Of a stretch of 64,000 bases of DNA, positions 8,503-19,402 are shown piece after piece. Made by a program: the position numbers and the translations under genes. Origin of the DNA: CAYXLI01 sp964464925 (GTDB lineage: Bacteria > Acidobacteriota > Terriglobia > Bryobacterales > Bryobacteraceae); NCBI GenBank assembly GCA_964464925.1, contig CAYXLI010000001.1, forward strand, positions 324,162 through 388,161. The letters run 5' to 3'. Each line of letters begins with the position of its first letter. The stretch's first letter is position 1. A model generated the notes under the pieces. The model worked only from the letters and a program-made list of their open reading frames with translations, was not told the origin of the DNA and ran no database searches.

Positions 8503-9591
8503 ATGTCCGATCCTTTTAAACGGAAGAGGTTGCGGTTGAATGCCGTCATGTTGACGGTTCTGGTATTTCTAGTCTCCTGCAGCCGGACACCTTCGACAGA
8601 GCAGAAGGCCGAACCGCCTCCACCCCTAGGGGTCGGGAACATCGCGCGCCTCGATCGGGCTTTTAGCTCGATAGCAACAGAGAGCGCCCAGATTCAGAAA
8701 ATTGCCGGGGGGTATGATCTCACGGACGCTCCCTTTTACAGTCGCGAGGGCTATCTTCTATTCAGCGATGTAAAGCGCAACACGATTTACAAATGGACTC
8801 CTGACGGTACGGTTGCCGAGTTCCGAAAACCCGGCGGCTATGACGGCAAGGATGCACCCGCCGCGCTGATCGGTCCGCGCGGCATTACGGTCGACAAGCA
8901 GGGCCAATTGCTGGTCTGCGAGGCAGGGAATCGCCGTATCAGTGGCACGGATCGCCTCGGAAACACTAAGACTCTGGTGGACAGGTTCGAAGGCAAGCGC
9001 CTGAACAGTCCGCAGGACCTGGTGTTTTCTTCCGATGGCACGCTGTATTTCACCGATCCCCCCTTCGGCCTTGCGGGACAGGATAAAGACCCAGCAAAGG
9101 AGTTGAAGCTGAATGGCGTGTACCGCATGGAGCCGGACGGAAAGATCAAGTTGCTGACGGGTGAACTGTCACGGCCAATCGGCATCGCTCTGTCACACGA
9201 TGAGAAATATCTGTTTGTGACCAATGCAGATGCGGAGCATCGCGTCCTGATGCGATACGAAGTCCGGAAGGACGGCACCATCGAAGCGAAGTCTGTCTTT
9301 TTTGATTTCTCAAAGGAAAAGGACGCGGGTGTTCCTGGTGGTGTGAAACTCGATACCAGCGGGAATGTCTACGTGGCCGGACCGGGCGGAGTGTTTGTCC
9401 TCTCTTCGGAGGGTAAGCATCTGGGAACTTTGCAAACGCCTCAGCCAGCTACGAATATAGGATGGGGCAAGTATGCCGACACAACAACCGCTTCCGCAAT
9501 GGCGTCGGAAGAATACGCAACTACGCTGTACATCACGGGCGGCTCTGAGGTTTATCGCATTGCACTAACCGCTGTCGGCGTACGGCCCTGA
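8503..9591 (+). CDS. Lipoprotein with SMP-30/gluconolactonase-type beta-propeller
   Basis: I chose the ATG at 8503 because it gives a lipoprotein signal (MLTVLVFLVSC, cysteine at about residue 26) followed by a short Pro-rich linker. The frame is open upstream without a good signal. The mature part of about 335 residues has the six-bladed propeller pattern of SMP-30/gluconolactonase proteins, including SPQDLVFSSDGTLYFTDPPF and RPIGIALSHDEKYLFVTN. It should be anchored in the outer or inner membrane facing the periplasm; it could be a lactonase or a sugar-binding protein. It ends one base before rluB. Confidence 0.82.
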   Translation: MSDPFKRKRLRLNAVMLTVLVFLVSCSRTPSTEQKAEPPPPLGVGNIARLDRAFSSIATESAQIQKIAGGYDLTDAPFYSREGYLLFSDVKRNTIYKWTPDGTVAEFRKPGGYDGKDAPAALIGPRGITVDKQGQLLVCEAGNRRISGTDRLGNTKTLVDRFEGKRLNSPQDLVFSSDGTLYFTDPPFGLAGQDKDPAKELKLNGVYRMEPDGKIKLLTGELSRPIGIALSHDEKYLFVTNADAEHRVLMRYEVRKDGTIEAKSVFFDFSKEKDAGVPGGVKLDTSGNVYVAGPGGVFVLSSEGKHLGTLQTPQPATNIGWGKYADTTTASAMASEEYATTLYITGGSEVYRIALTAVGVRP

Positions 9592-9592
9592 C

Positions 9593-10354
9593 ATGCCGCT
9601 CCCGAAGAAAGCAGCGGGCAGCCAGAAACAGCTGAAGACGCTCGAACGCGTGCTTTCCAAGGCTGGCCTCGGATCTCGCACGGAAGCTCGCAAATGGATC
9701 GCGGACGGGCGCGTGCAGGTGAACGGCAAGCCCGTTCGCAACCCGGACCAGTGGATCGACATGGAGCGGGATCGAGTTGCCTTCGACGGCAAACCGGTTC
9801 GTGCGGCGGAGAAACTCTACCTCCTGCTTTATAAGCCGAAGGGCTACATTACAAGCTACGGCGATCCTGAAGGCCGGCCGACAGTCTATGACCTGATTCA
9901 GGATCTTGGGCAATGGGTGGTTCCGGTCGGCAGGCTGGACCAGGACACCAGCGGGTTGCTGCTGATGACGAATGACACGCAGTTTGCCGAGCGTGTTATG
10001 AATCCGGATCACAAAGTGCCGAAGACATACCTGGTGAAGGCGTCTACGCCGCTTAGCGATGAACAGTTGCAGATGCTCCGCCAGGGGGTCACGTTGAGCG
10101 ATGGGCCGACGCGTCCTGCATTGGTTCGGCGCCTCGATGAAGGGGAGGGGAAGGGCTCTATCGAGATGATCATCACCGAAGGGCGCAACCGGCAGGTGCG
10201 GCGCATGCTGGAAGCGGTAAACAGCCGCGTGCGTAAACTTGTGCGCACCGGCATCGGTCCGCTGCGAATCGAGAAGCTCGAGATCGGTAAATGGCGCAAG
10301 CTGACGGCGCGTGAAGTTCAGTTGCTTGTTCCCGCACGAGGCAAGATAGAATAG
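9593..10354 (+). CDS. rluB: 23S rRNA pseudouridine synthase (RluB-like)
   Basis: A 253-residue RsuA-family protein. An N-terminal S4 RNA-binding domain (LSKAGLGSRTEARKWIADGR) precedes the catalytic motif GRLDQDTSGLLLMTND, whose first aspartate is the nucleophile of pseudouridine synthases, and the C-terminal EGRNRQVRRMLEAV. The combination is typical of RluB, which modifies U2605 of 23S rRNA; RluE/RluF-type specificity cannot be excluded. The gene starts one base after the stop of the propeller lipoprotein, so the two are probably co-transcribed. Confidence 0.9.
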   Translation: MPLPKKAAGSQKQLKTLERVLSKAGLGSRTEARKWIADGRVQVNGKPVRNPDQWIDMERDRVAFDGKPVRAAEKLYLLLYKPKGYITSYGDPEGRPTVYDLIQDLGQWVVPVGRLDQDTSGLLLMTNDTQFAERVMNPDHKVPKTYLVKASTPLSDEQLQMLRQGVTLSDGPTRPALVRRLDEGEGKGSIEMIITEGRNRQVRRMLEAVNSRVRKLVRTGIGPLRIEKLEIGKWRKLTAREVQLLVPARGKIE

Positions 10355-10385
10355 CCGTACCCTGAGTCCTATCTGGACCGTGCTT

Positions 10386-11146
10386 ATGAAATTTCTATTC
10401 CCGATTCTGCTACTGGGGGCCTCTGTGTTCGGCGCATCCGACGAGACAGAAAAGGGCCGAGCCCTGTATAGAAGCAACTGCGCCTTCTGCCACGGACTTA
10501 CCGGATTGGGCGGACGCGGCCCGAACCTGGTTGCCGGCGAGCCGAAATCCGCCGAGGAAGTCAAACGCGTTGTGAAGAACGGCGTTCCCGGCAGCACGAT
10601 GCCGGCTTTCGGCAGCTTCGATGAGGACGAACTGAATGCTGTTGCGGCTTTCGTGAGGCACCTATCGAGCTCCGGTGTGCCCGCTGAGACGGCCGCGGGC
10701 GATCCGGCAAAGGGCATCGCGGTATATGGAAAACTCGGGTGCGCCGGTTGCCACCAGATCGGGGAGAAAGGCAGCGTCTACGGACCGGATCTCTCCCGCG
10801 TCGGTAGTGCGCGTTCGCTGCACTATTTGGAAGAGTCGATTATGAAACCGTCGGCCGACATCGCCGAAGGATATGCAGGAGTGAGCGTCGTGCTGCGCGA
10901 TGGCCGGAAACTCACCGGCGTGCGCATCAATGAGGACACATTCTCCGTGCAGATGCGACTGCCGAACCAGCAGTTCCGGTCCTTCCGGAAGGATGAGGTG
11001 CAGCAAGTCGCTCCCGCAAAGGATTCGCTCATGCCCGCCTATGCGAACCTCTCGAAGGACGACCTGAATGATCTGTTGGCGTATCTGAAAACGCTACGCG
11101 GAAACGTGCAGAGCGGCGCGGATACCAAAAAAGTGAAGGGCATTCA

Positions 11147-11150
<4 letters not shown>
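10386..11150 (+). CDS. Diheme cytochrome c with PVC-type heme-binding domain
   Basis: About 254 residues. The ATG at 10386 gives a clean signal peptide (MKFLFPILLLGASVFGA); a GTG two codons upstream is also possible. Two CxxCH motifs are visible, CAFCH in the first domain and CAGCH in the second. The second domain, with GPDLSRVGSARSLHYLEESI and a beta-rich tail containing LRDGRKLTGV, resembles the heme-binding domain common in Planctomycetes and Verrucomicrobia proteins. It overlaps the PQQ dehydrogenase start by 4 bases (ATGA) and is its likely periplasmic electron acceptor. Confidence 0.9.
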
Positions 11151-12736
<1,586 letters not shown>

Positions 12737-12762
12737 GGCGAAGAATAGGCGAAAATGGATGC

Positions 12763-15700
12763 GTGGGAACCTACGTCGAACTGCATGCCCGTTCTGCATT
12801 CAGCTTCCTCCGGGGCGCATCTTTGCCGGAGGAACTGGCAGGCATGTGCGCGGAGTTGAACATGCCGGCGATGGCTCTGCTGGACAGCGACGGCGTGTAC
12901 GGCTCACCGCGATTTCACTTTGCCGCTAAGAAGGTTGGAGTCAGAGCGCACATCGGTTCGGAGGTCAGCTGTACGGACGGCGCGCGGTATCCGTTGCTGG
13001 CGGAGAATCGCAAAGGGTATCAAAATCTCTGCCGGCTGATTACGAAACTAAAGCTGAGGGCGAAGAAGGGTGAGGGCGCGGCTTCTCCGGAGGAGATTGC
13101 GGAGTATGCCGACGGCTTGATCTGCCTCGCCGGGATAGAGGGCGCGCCGGACGTGGACAAGGCGTTCCTCATCTTCGGCAAGGATCGTGTCTATGCCGAA
13201 TTGCAGCGCCATTATCACCGCCTGCAGGAAGCGCGAAATCAAAGGACAATCGAAATGGCCAGGCGGCTCGGCGTGCCGTTGCTGGCGACAAACGGCGTTT
13301 CGTATGCGGGTCCGCAGAGGCGCGAGTTGATGGATGCGCTGACGTGCGTGCGCGAGAAGGTCAGGATTGAAGAAGCCGGGCGGCTGCTGGCGCGCAATGC
13401 CGAGAGTTATCTGAAATCTCCAGCGCAGATGAGGCGGCTTTTTGCCGATTTGCCGGAAGCGATCGGCAACACAGGAGAACTTTCGGCGAGGCTCGATTTC
13501 ACACTGGACAACTTGGGATATGAGTTCCCGAAGTATCCGGTTCCGCCGGGTGACAACATGACCACCTTCCTACGCAAGCGCGTCGATGAAGGTGCACGGA
13601 ACCGCTACCGGCCATATCACGAGAAAGCGCGGAAGCAGATCGAACGCGAATTGGAACTGATCGAAAAGCTGAAACTCGAAGGCTATTTCCTGATCGTGTG
13701 GGACATTGTCGAGTACTGCAGGCGGAACAACATTCTGGTGCAGGGGCGCGGGTCGGCGGCGAACAGCGCGGTCTGCTATTCGCTCGGGATTACAGCAGTG
13801 GATCCGGTGGGCATGGATCTGCTATTTGAGCGATTCCTTTCGGAAGAGCGCGGTGAGTGGCCGGATATAGATCTCGACCTGCCGAGCGGGGAGAAACGGG
13901 AGAAGGCGATCCAATACGTGTATTACCGCTACGGGCAACTCGGCGCCGCAATGACCGCCAATGTCATCACATATCGGGGACGCTCGGCGGCGCGCGATAT
14001 CGGAAAGGTGCTCGGGTTTCCGGATGAGGAGATCGGCAAGCTCTCCAGCCTGATCCGCAAATGGGAGTGGAAGGATCCCAACGATACGGATGAAAAGACA
14101 TTTCGAGAGGCAGGGCTTGACTTAGAAGATCCGCGGATCCGGAAGTTTTTCGACCTGTATGTGGCTGTACAGGACCTGCCGCGGCATTTGGGGCAGCATT
14201 CGGGCGGTATGGTGATCTGCCAGGGGCAACTCGATCAAGTGGTGCCGCTGGAGCCTGCCTCGATGCCCGGGCGCGTGGTGGTGCAGTGGGACAAGGAAGA
14301 CTGCGCCGATATGGGCATCTTGAAGATCGATCTGCTCGGGCTCGGGATGATGGCCGTGCTGGAAGATTCCATTCAACTGGTGCGCGAGGCATACGGTGAG
14401 GAGGTTGATCTTGCGCATCTGCCCCAGGATGACGAGAAGGTTTATGACGCCCTGCAGCGCGCCGACACCATTGGACTGTTTCAGGTAGAGAGCCGTGCGC
14501 AGATGGCTACGCTGCCGCGCATGAAGCCTGTGAAGTTCTACGACATTGTTGTGCAGGTGGCCATCATACGGCCGGGACCGATTGTCGGGAAGATGCTGCA
14601 TCCCTACCTGCGGCGCAGGCAGGGATTGGAACAGGCCGAGAGCTTGCACCCGTCGCTCGCGCCGGTGCTGGATAGGACCCTCGGAGTGCCGCTATTCCAG
14701 GAGCAGTTGCTGAGAATGGCCATGGTCGTCGCGGGATTCTCGGGAGGCGAGGCCGAAGACCTGCGGCGCGCCTTCGGCTTCAAACGATCGGAGAAGCGAA
14801 TGCGCGAGGTGGAAGTGCGGCTGCGCGCGGGCATGGAAAAGAACGGAATCAGGGGGCAGTTGCAGGATACGATTATCCAGTCGATCACGTCATTCGCGCT
14901 GTATGGATTCCCAGAATCGCATGCGGCGAGTTTTGCCCTGATTGCGTATGCCAGTGCGTACCTGAAATGCCACTTTCTGGCAGCGTTCACGGCGGCGATG
15001 CTGAACAACCAGCCGATGGGATTCTATCATCCGGCCACGTTGGTGAAGGATGCGCAGCGGCATGGATTGCGGGTACTGCCTGTGGATGTGACCTGTTCCG
15101 AGTGGCTGTGCACCATCGAAAATATGTGTCTGCGGCTGGGGCTACGTTATGTGCGCGGATTGCGGGCAGAGGCCGGGCAGGCAATTGCGCGAGCTCGGAA
15201 AAATGGCGCGTTCACGAGCATTGAGAATTTAGTGCGGCGCGTGCCGGAGTTGCGGCGCGATGAGTTGCGGACACTCGCTATAGTGGGGGCGCTGAACCGG
15301 ATCGCCGATGTGTACCGTCGTGATGCGTTGTGGCAGGTGGAACTGGCTACGCGTCCGGCGGGTCCTTTGTTTGAGCAATTGGAAGCGGTGGAGGCACGCT
15401 CTCCGCTGGAGCAGATGAACTGCAAAGAGCGCTTGCACGCCGATTTTTCAGGGGTAGGGCTAACGGTGGGCCGGCATCCGATGGCATTCTATCGTCCTGG
15501 GTTGGATGAACAGGGAGTCAAGCGCGCAGTGGATTTGCACCACTTGCGCGATGGATCCTGGGTTCGGGTAGCGGGCGCCGTCATCGTCCGGCAGCGGCCT
15601 GGTACGGCGAAGGGCTTCTTCTTCGTCAGCCTGGAGGACGAAACCGGCATCTCGAACATCATTGTCCATCCGGAGAAATTCGAGGAGTACCGGTGGACAC

Positions 15701-15831
15701 TGCTCAGCAATGCCTTCCTGGTGTTTGAAGGGACACTACAGAATCAGCAGGGAGCAATCTCAATCCGCGCGCAACATGCCGAGGAACTGGATGTAAATGC
15801 GATTCCGGTGCCCTCGCATGATTTTCATTAA
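12763..15831 (+). CDS. dnaE2: Error-prone DNA polymerase III alpha subunit
   Basis: 1022 residues, shorter than replicative DnaE1, with a GTG start giving YVELHARSAFSFLRGAS, the PHP-domain start typical of DnaE2. The polymerase core has GRGSAANSAVCYSLGI (about residue 328) and the catalytic WPDIDLDLPSG (about residue 366). A C-terminal OB-fold region with GFFFVSLEDETGISNIIV follows at about residues 945-965. DnaE2 (ImuC) carries out damage-induced mutagenic translesion synthesis, usually with ImuA/ImuB. Neither partner is next to it here, and no LexA box was identified upstream. Confidence 0.93.
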   Translation: MGTYVELHARSAFSFLRGASLPEELAGMCAELNMPAMALLDSDGVYGSPRFHFAAKKVGVRAHIGSEVSCTDGARYPLLAENRKGYQNLCRLITKLKLRAKKGEGAASPEEIAEYADGLICLAGIEGAPDVDKAFLIFGKDRVYAELQRHYHRLQEARNQRTIEMARRLGVPLLATNGVSYAGPQRRELMDALTCVREKVRIEEAGRLLARNAESYLKSPAQMRRLFADLPEAIGNTGELSARLDFTLDNLGYEFPKYPVPPGDNMTTFLRKRVDEGARNRYRPYHEKARKQIERELELIEKLKLEGYFLIVWDIVEYCRRNNILVQGRGSAANSAVCYSLGITAVDPVGMDLLFERFLSEERGEWPDIDLDLPSGEKREKAIQYVYYRYGQLGAAMTANVITYRGRSAARDIGKVLGFPDEEIGKLSSLIRKWEWKDPNDTDEKTFREAGLDLEDPRIRKFFDLYVAVQDLPRHLGQHSGGMVICQGQLDQVVPLEPASMPGRVVVQWDKEDCADMGILKIDLLGLGMMAVLEDSIQLVREAYGEEVDLAHLPQDDEKVYDALQRADTIGLFQVESRAQMATLPRMKPVKFYDIVVQVAIIRPGPIVGKMLHPYLRRRQGLEQAESLHPSLAPVLDRTLGVPLFQEQLLRMAMVVAGFSGGEAEDLRRAFGFKRSEKRMREVEVRLRAGMEKNGIRGQLQDTIIQSITSFALYGFPESHAASFALIAYASAYLKCHFLAAFTAAMLNNQPMGFYHPATLVKDAQRHGLRVLPVDVTCSEWLCTIENMCLRLGLRYVRGLRAEAGQAIARARKNGAFTSIENLVRRVPELRRDELRTLAIVGALNRIADVYRRDALWQVELATRPAGPLFEQLEAVEARSPLEQMNCKERLHADFSGVGLTVGRHPMAFYRPGLDEQGVKRAVDLHHLRDGSWVRVAGAVIVRQRPGTAKGFFFVSLEDETGISNIIVHPEKFEEYRWTLLSNAFLVFEGTLQNQQGAISIRAQHAEELDVNAIPVPSHDFH

Positions 15832-15872
15832 AGTACTTTACACTGACAAGTAGACGGGTGTATGCTTTGGCC

Positions 15873-16505
15873 ATGAGACTGGCTGTTTGCATGGCCTTGC
15901 TGCTCGCCGGATGCTATATGTGCCCGGAGACTCCTTTAACTCGCGCCGCTGCGAAAGGATCCGTGGACCAGGTGAACCAAGCGTTAGAAGGTGCGTCTAA
16001 CGAAGACGTACAAGGGGCGTTGATCGCTGCTGCCCGCAATGGAAATGCCGCGGTCATTCCTGTACTCGTCAAAGCAGGCGCCGTGCTGACAAGGCCCTCT
16101 GGTGTGAATGACTGGACCCCATTGGAACATGCCGTGCATAAACGGCAGGCTCCGAGCATCCGCGCACTGCTCGACGCGGGAGCACCGGTGAACCAAATAG
16201 ATTCACATCAAAGAACAGCGTTACGCTGGGCCGCTGGAAACGGATTCACCGAAATCGTGCAACTGCTCCTCGACCGTGGAGCGGATCCGCGCCTCGCGGA
16301 TGAAGACGGCATCAACGCCTTGGATTCGGCGATCTTCGGCATTACGGATATTGATAACTTCACCGCGGGCAAGTGCCAGACGGATACGGTACGTGCAATT
16401 CTGGCCAAGGCTCCGGAACTGAAGCCTGGCCAGAAGGCGACGAGGATCGCGGCGAATCTAAAGAACTGCGGTGAGATCCAGCAGTTGATTGTGGCGCGAC
16501 GTTAA
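15873..16505 (+). CDS. Ankyrin-repeat lipoprotein
   Basis: About 210 residues from the ATG at 15873; a GTG at 15858 is in frame but gives a poorer signal peptide. The N-terminus MRLAVCMALLLAGC is a lipoprotein signal with the cysteine at residue 14. Three to four ankyrin repeats follow, for example TPLTRAAAKGSVDQV, TPLEHAVHKRQAPSIRALLD and TALRWAAGNGFTEIVQLLLD. It should be a membrane-tethered periplasmic interaction protein. The partner is unknown and neighbours give no clue. Confidence 0.82.
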   Translation: MRLAVCMALLLAGCYMCPETPLTRAAAKGSVDQVNQALEGASNEDVQGALIAAARNGNAAVIPVLVKAGAVLTRPSGVNDWTPLEHAVHKRQAPSIRALLDAGAPVNQIDSHQRTALRWAAGNGFTEIVQLLLDRGADPRLADEDGINALDSAIFGITDIDNFTAGKCQTDTVRAILAKAPELKPGQKATRIAANLKNCGEIQQLIVARR

Positions 16506-16541
16506 AGTGACGGGACGCTGTTGGTACAATGCGCCAGTAAC

Positions 16542-17228
16542 ATGGCCAACGAAATCATCTCACATCAAGAGATGTGTCACAGAGAAAAATTAAGTCTACA
16601 GCGCGGAATGAATTTCCGACCGATGGCAACATTCTCTATCGTGCTCATGTCGGTACGCAAGAACGCTCCGTATCGTGACCGATTTGAGAATGAGGGCACG
16701 ACGTTGATCTACGAAGGCCATAATACGCCAAAGAGCTCTTCTGACGTCGATCCGAAAAGCATTGATCAACCAGAGGTCAACAAAACAGGTAGACTGACCG
16801 AAAACGGCAAATTCGCGCGAGCCGTGGAACTGTACAAGTCTGGTCTTCAGCCCGCTCGCAAGGTGCGAGTGTATGAGAAGGTGCGCGACGGAATTTGGGC
16901 GTACAACGGATGTTTCGATCTGGTAGATTGCTGGCGCGAGTTCGACGGAAGGCGCTTCGTTTTCAAGTTCCGCATGATCAGCACTGAAGAGCTGTCCGGT
17001 AATCTCGAACAACGAATCCTCACAGCTCGAAGCCGATTGATCCCCTCCTCAGTCAAGCAGGAAGTTTGGAAGCGCGATGAGGGCAAGTGTGTGATGTGTG
17101 GTGCGGTAGATGAGCTTCACTTTGATCACGTGGTGCCTTACTCTCTCGGAGGCACTTCGCTGAAGGCCGAGAACGTACAACTTCTCTGCGCGAGGCACAA
17201 CTTGGAGAAACACGCCGCTATTGCCTAA
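16542..17228 (+). CDS. SRA/YDG-like domain fused to HNH endonuclease
   Basis: About 228 residues from the ATG at 16542; the frame is open to a TTG at 16521. The first 150 residues follow the pattern of SRA/YDG modified-cytosine readers: LIYEGHNTP, an N-rich helix, then KVRVYEKV, WAYNGCFDLVDCW and RRFVFKFRM. The C-terminus is a classical HNH nuclease: KCVMCGAVDELHFDHVVPYS, then GGT and LLCARHNLEK. Known SRA-HNH proteins are modification-dependent (Type IV) restriction enzymes, so a defence role is likely. It converges with the GH127 gene, the stop codons overlapping by 4 bases. Seen: HNH motif. Inferred: SRA identity and target. Confidence 0.75.
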   Translation: MANEIISHQEMCHREKLSLQRGMNFRPMATFSIVLMSVRKNAPYRDRFENEGTTLIYEGHNTPKSSSDVDPKSIDQPEVNKTGRLTENGKFARAVELYKSGLQPARKVRVYEKVRDGIWAYNGCFDLVDCWREFDGRRFVFKFRMISTEELSGNLEQRILTARSRLIPSSVKQEVWKRDEGKCVMCGAVDELHFDHVVPYSLGGTSLKAENVQLLCARHNLEKHAAIA

Positions 17229-19402
17229 TACGCCGCCAGCTCCGAGCAACTCACACCACCCGGTGCAGCGCGGCCAATCACCCGAATCGCGAAGGCCTTC
17301 ATCGGCGCCTTCAGCTTAGTCTCGAATGCCTGACCGTCGGTTAGCGATGCGGCCTTGTAGTCGGTCAACTCGGCCACCGTTTCCCAATTCGCGGCGCCGG
17401 AGCGCTTAATCTGCACCTTCGGAGTGCTTTCAAACCACCCCTTGTCCCCTGTCGACTTGCCATGCCGGAATACGACCTTCGTAATCTCCTCGGGCTTATT
17501 CAGTTCCACAGCAAACCAGTCATCCTGATCCTTGGAACGTCCTCGCGTGGTGCGAATCGTTTCCACGTTCTCGTCGGCTATCGAGCCGCCGTCCGCGCGC
17601 ATTGAGGTTGACTCCTTCCCATACGCGGCTACATTGATCGGGCCATGCGGGAGCGCTTCGGGCTTCGCGATCCAGGTCCTATAGTTCATAGCTTCCGTGA
17701 ACGGGATCAACATGAGCTTCTCGTCGTGATGGTTGCCATCTCGCGACAGGACCACTCCATCCGCAGTGAACCTGCGAAAGCCCGCAGCCGTCAACTTTGT
17801 GGATTTCAGTGCTACGCCATGCAGGAACTCGGCTGAGGGATTCGCGGCAGAATCCAAAACAAGCACCTGCGGGCCGCGCTGAAGGGCGATCCGGTCCGGA
17901 TAATCGGAACCACCTGGGATTTCCCGCACCGTCATATCCATATCGATATCGACCTTGTCTCCGCGTGACCACTGCCGGTCGATGATGACGAACTCGCCCG
18001 GTTTGCCATCGAACTCGTGCCCATTCACTTTTGCCGTAAACCGCTGTGTCCAGTAAGGTACACGTAATTGCAGCGGGAACTTCGCGGTCTTCGTCTTGGG
18101 CTGAATGAACAGGATTACTTTGCCGGATTCGGGGAAATTTGTCTGGGAGATGATCTCAACGTCCTCGGATTGAAACTTGCCAGGTGTGTAGAACAGGAGG
18201 GCCGGGCCGCCCTCGCGCGTGCCCCACGCCAGTTCCGGAATCATCGAGATTCCACGCGGTTCGCTCGAAACGCAGCAGTTTATGCCGGGCGTGGGATTCT
18301 TCCGGCCGATCAGAGGAGTGAAGTAGCAGATGTTTCCGTTGGACGGGTCCTGGGCGCTGAGCAACTGATTGTAGACGGTTCGCTCCAGTTCGTCGGCGTA
18401 TTTCGGCTCTCCGGTCAGCCGTAACAGGTGCCAGTTCAATTGCAGCCACGTGACGGTCACGCAGCCTTCGCCCACGTCGTCGGCCGTAAGCCCGGGCAGG
18501 TGATTGTCCGGCGTGAAGTGCTCATGCGAACTCGCGGTTCCCGTGATGTAGAGCCTCTTCGTCGTGATGTCGTCGAACGCGAGCTGGCCGGCCTTCAGGA
18601 AGCGCGGGTCACCGGTGAGCCGGTGCATTTCCAGCAGCCCGACCAAATTCGAGAGCATCTCATACGCCTTGCCGTTTGCAGTCTTGTAAACACTTCCGGT
18701 TTCCAAAATCGTATTAAGGATGTTGGGACCATTCGGCTGGCCCCAGGAGCGGACGAGATAATTGCAAAACTCCAGGTACTTTGGATCACCTGTGTGACGG
18801 TAGAGTTGGGCCATCGGCTCGAGCACACTGGTGGCCGCCATGCCGACGTGAGTGCCCGCCGCTATGATGTCGCGCTTGCCCGGCTCATTGCCAAACGTTT
18901 GGACAAGAAGGTCGCCGATCTTCTTGGATGCTGCCAGTGCCGGTACATAGCCGGTCGCGTCATAGTAGCTGAGAAGTCCGATCAGATCGTACTTGTGGAC
19001 CCAGACATCCCAACTGGTCCAGCGCTGGTCGTCCGTGTAAGTACCCAGATAACCGTCCGGGAGTTGCGCCGAAATCAGTTCCTTCGCCATGTGATCCATC
19101 ATGGTTTTCAGCTTTTCGTCGTGCGTGTAGAGCCACGTGTTCGAAGCGGCGTGAAGGAACTTACCGATATGTTCCCCGATCCAGGGATGGCTGCCCGGCC
19201 GCTTGCGAAAGCCGTTCAGGAGTCCAGGCTCATCGACCTTTAACAGGCGTTGCTCCAAGTTGATGCGCATCCGGTCGCCCAAAAAGCCTTCTACCTGCTG
19301 TGACTGATACGGCGCAGGCGTAAAACGATCCTGGATCTTGTCTTTTACGGGAGCAGCAGCCATGGCGCAGACTGCCAAAGCAAACAGGAACGAAAGTCTC
19401 AT
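17225..19402 (-). CDS. GH127-type beta-L-arabinofuranosidase (DUF1680) with C-terminal carbohydrate-binding-like domain
   Basis: 725 residues with a signal peptide (MRLSFLFALAVCAMAAA). The alpha/alpha-barrel region has the GH127 zinc/nucleophile elements: a Glu-x-Cys in EGCVTVTWLQLN and the vicinal cysteines in INCCVSSEPRG. In characterised GH127 enzymes these ligate zinc and provide the catalytic cysteine. The last 130 residues look like a discoidin/F5-F8-type beta-sandwich (ISDGTGxx-like strands, FAIRVIGRAAPG). It should release L-arabinofuranose or a related sugar in the periplasm or outside. Its start overlaps the end of the enolase-superfamily gene by 4 bases, forming a two-gene catabolic unit. 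Confidence 0.88.
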   Translation of the reverse strand: MRLSFLFALAVCAMAAAPVKDKIQDRFTPAPYQSQQVEGFLGDRMRINLEQRLLKVDEPGLLNGFRKRPGSHPWIGEHIGKFLHAASNTWLYTHDEKLKTMMDHMAKELISAQLPDGYLGTYTDDQRWTSWDVWVHKYDLIGLLSYYDATGYVPALAASKKIGDLLVQTFGNEPGKRDIIAAGTHVGMAATSVLEPMAQLYRHTGDPKYLEFCNYLVRSWGQPNGPNILNTILETGSVYKTANGKAYEMLSNLVGLLEMHRLTGDPRFLKAGQLAFDDITTKRLYITGTASSHEHFTPDNHLPGLTADDVGEGCVTVTWLQLNWHLLRLTGEPKYADELERTVYNQLLSAQDPSNGNICYFTPLIGRKNPTPGINCCVSSEPRGISMIPELAWGTREGGPALLFYTPGKFQSEDVEIISQTNFPESGKVILFIQPKTKTAKFPLQLRVPYWTQRFTAKVNGHEFDGKPGEFVIIDRQWSRGDKVDIDMDMTVREIPGGSDYPDRIALQRGPQVLVLDSAANPSAEFLHGVALKSTKLTAAGFRRFTADGVVLSRDGNHHDEKLMLIPFTEAMNYRTWIAKPEALPHGPINVAAYGKESTSMRADGGSIADENVETIRTTRGRSKDQDDWFAVELNKPEEITKVVFRHGKSTGDKGWFESTPKVQIKRSGAANWETVAELTDYKAASLTDGQAFETKLKAPMKAFAIRVIGRAAPGGVSCSELAAY

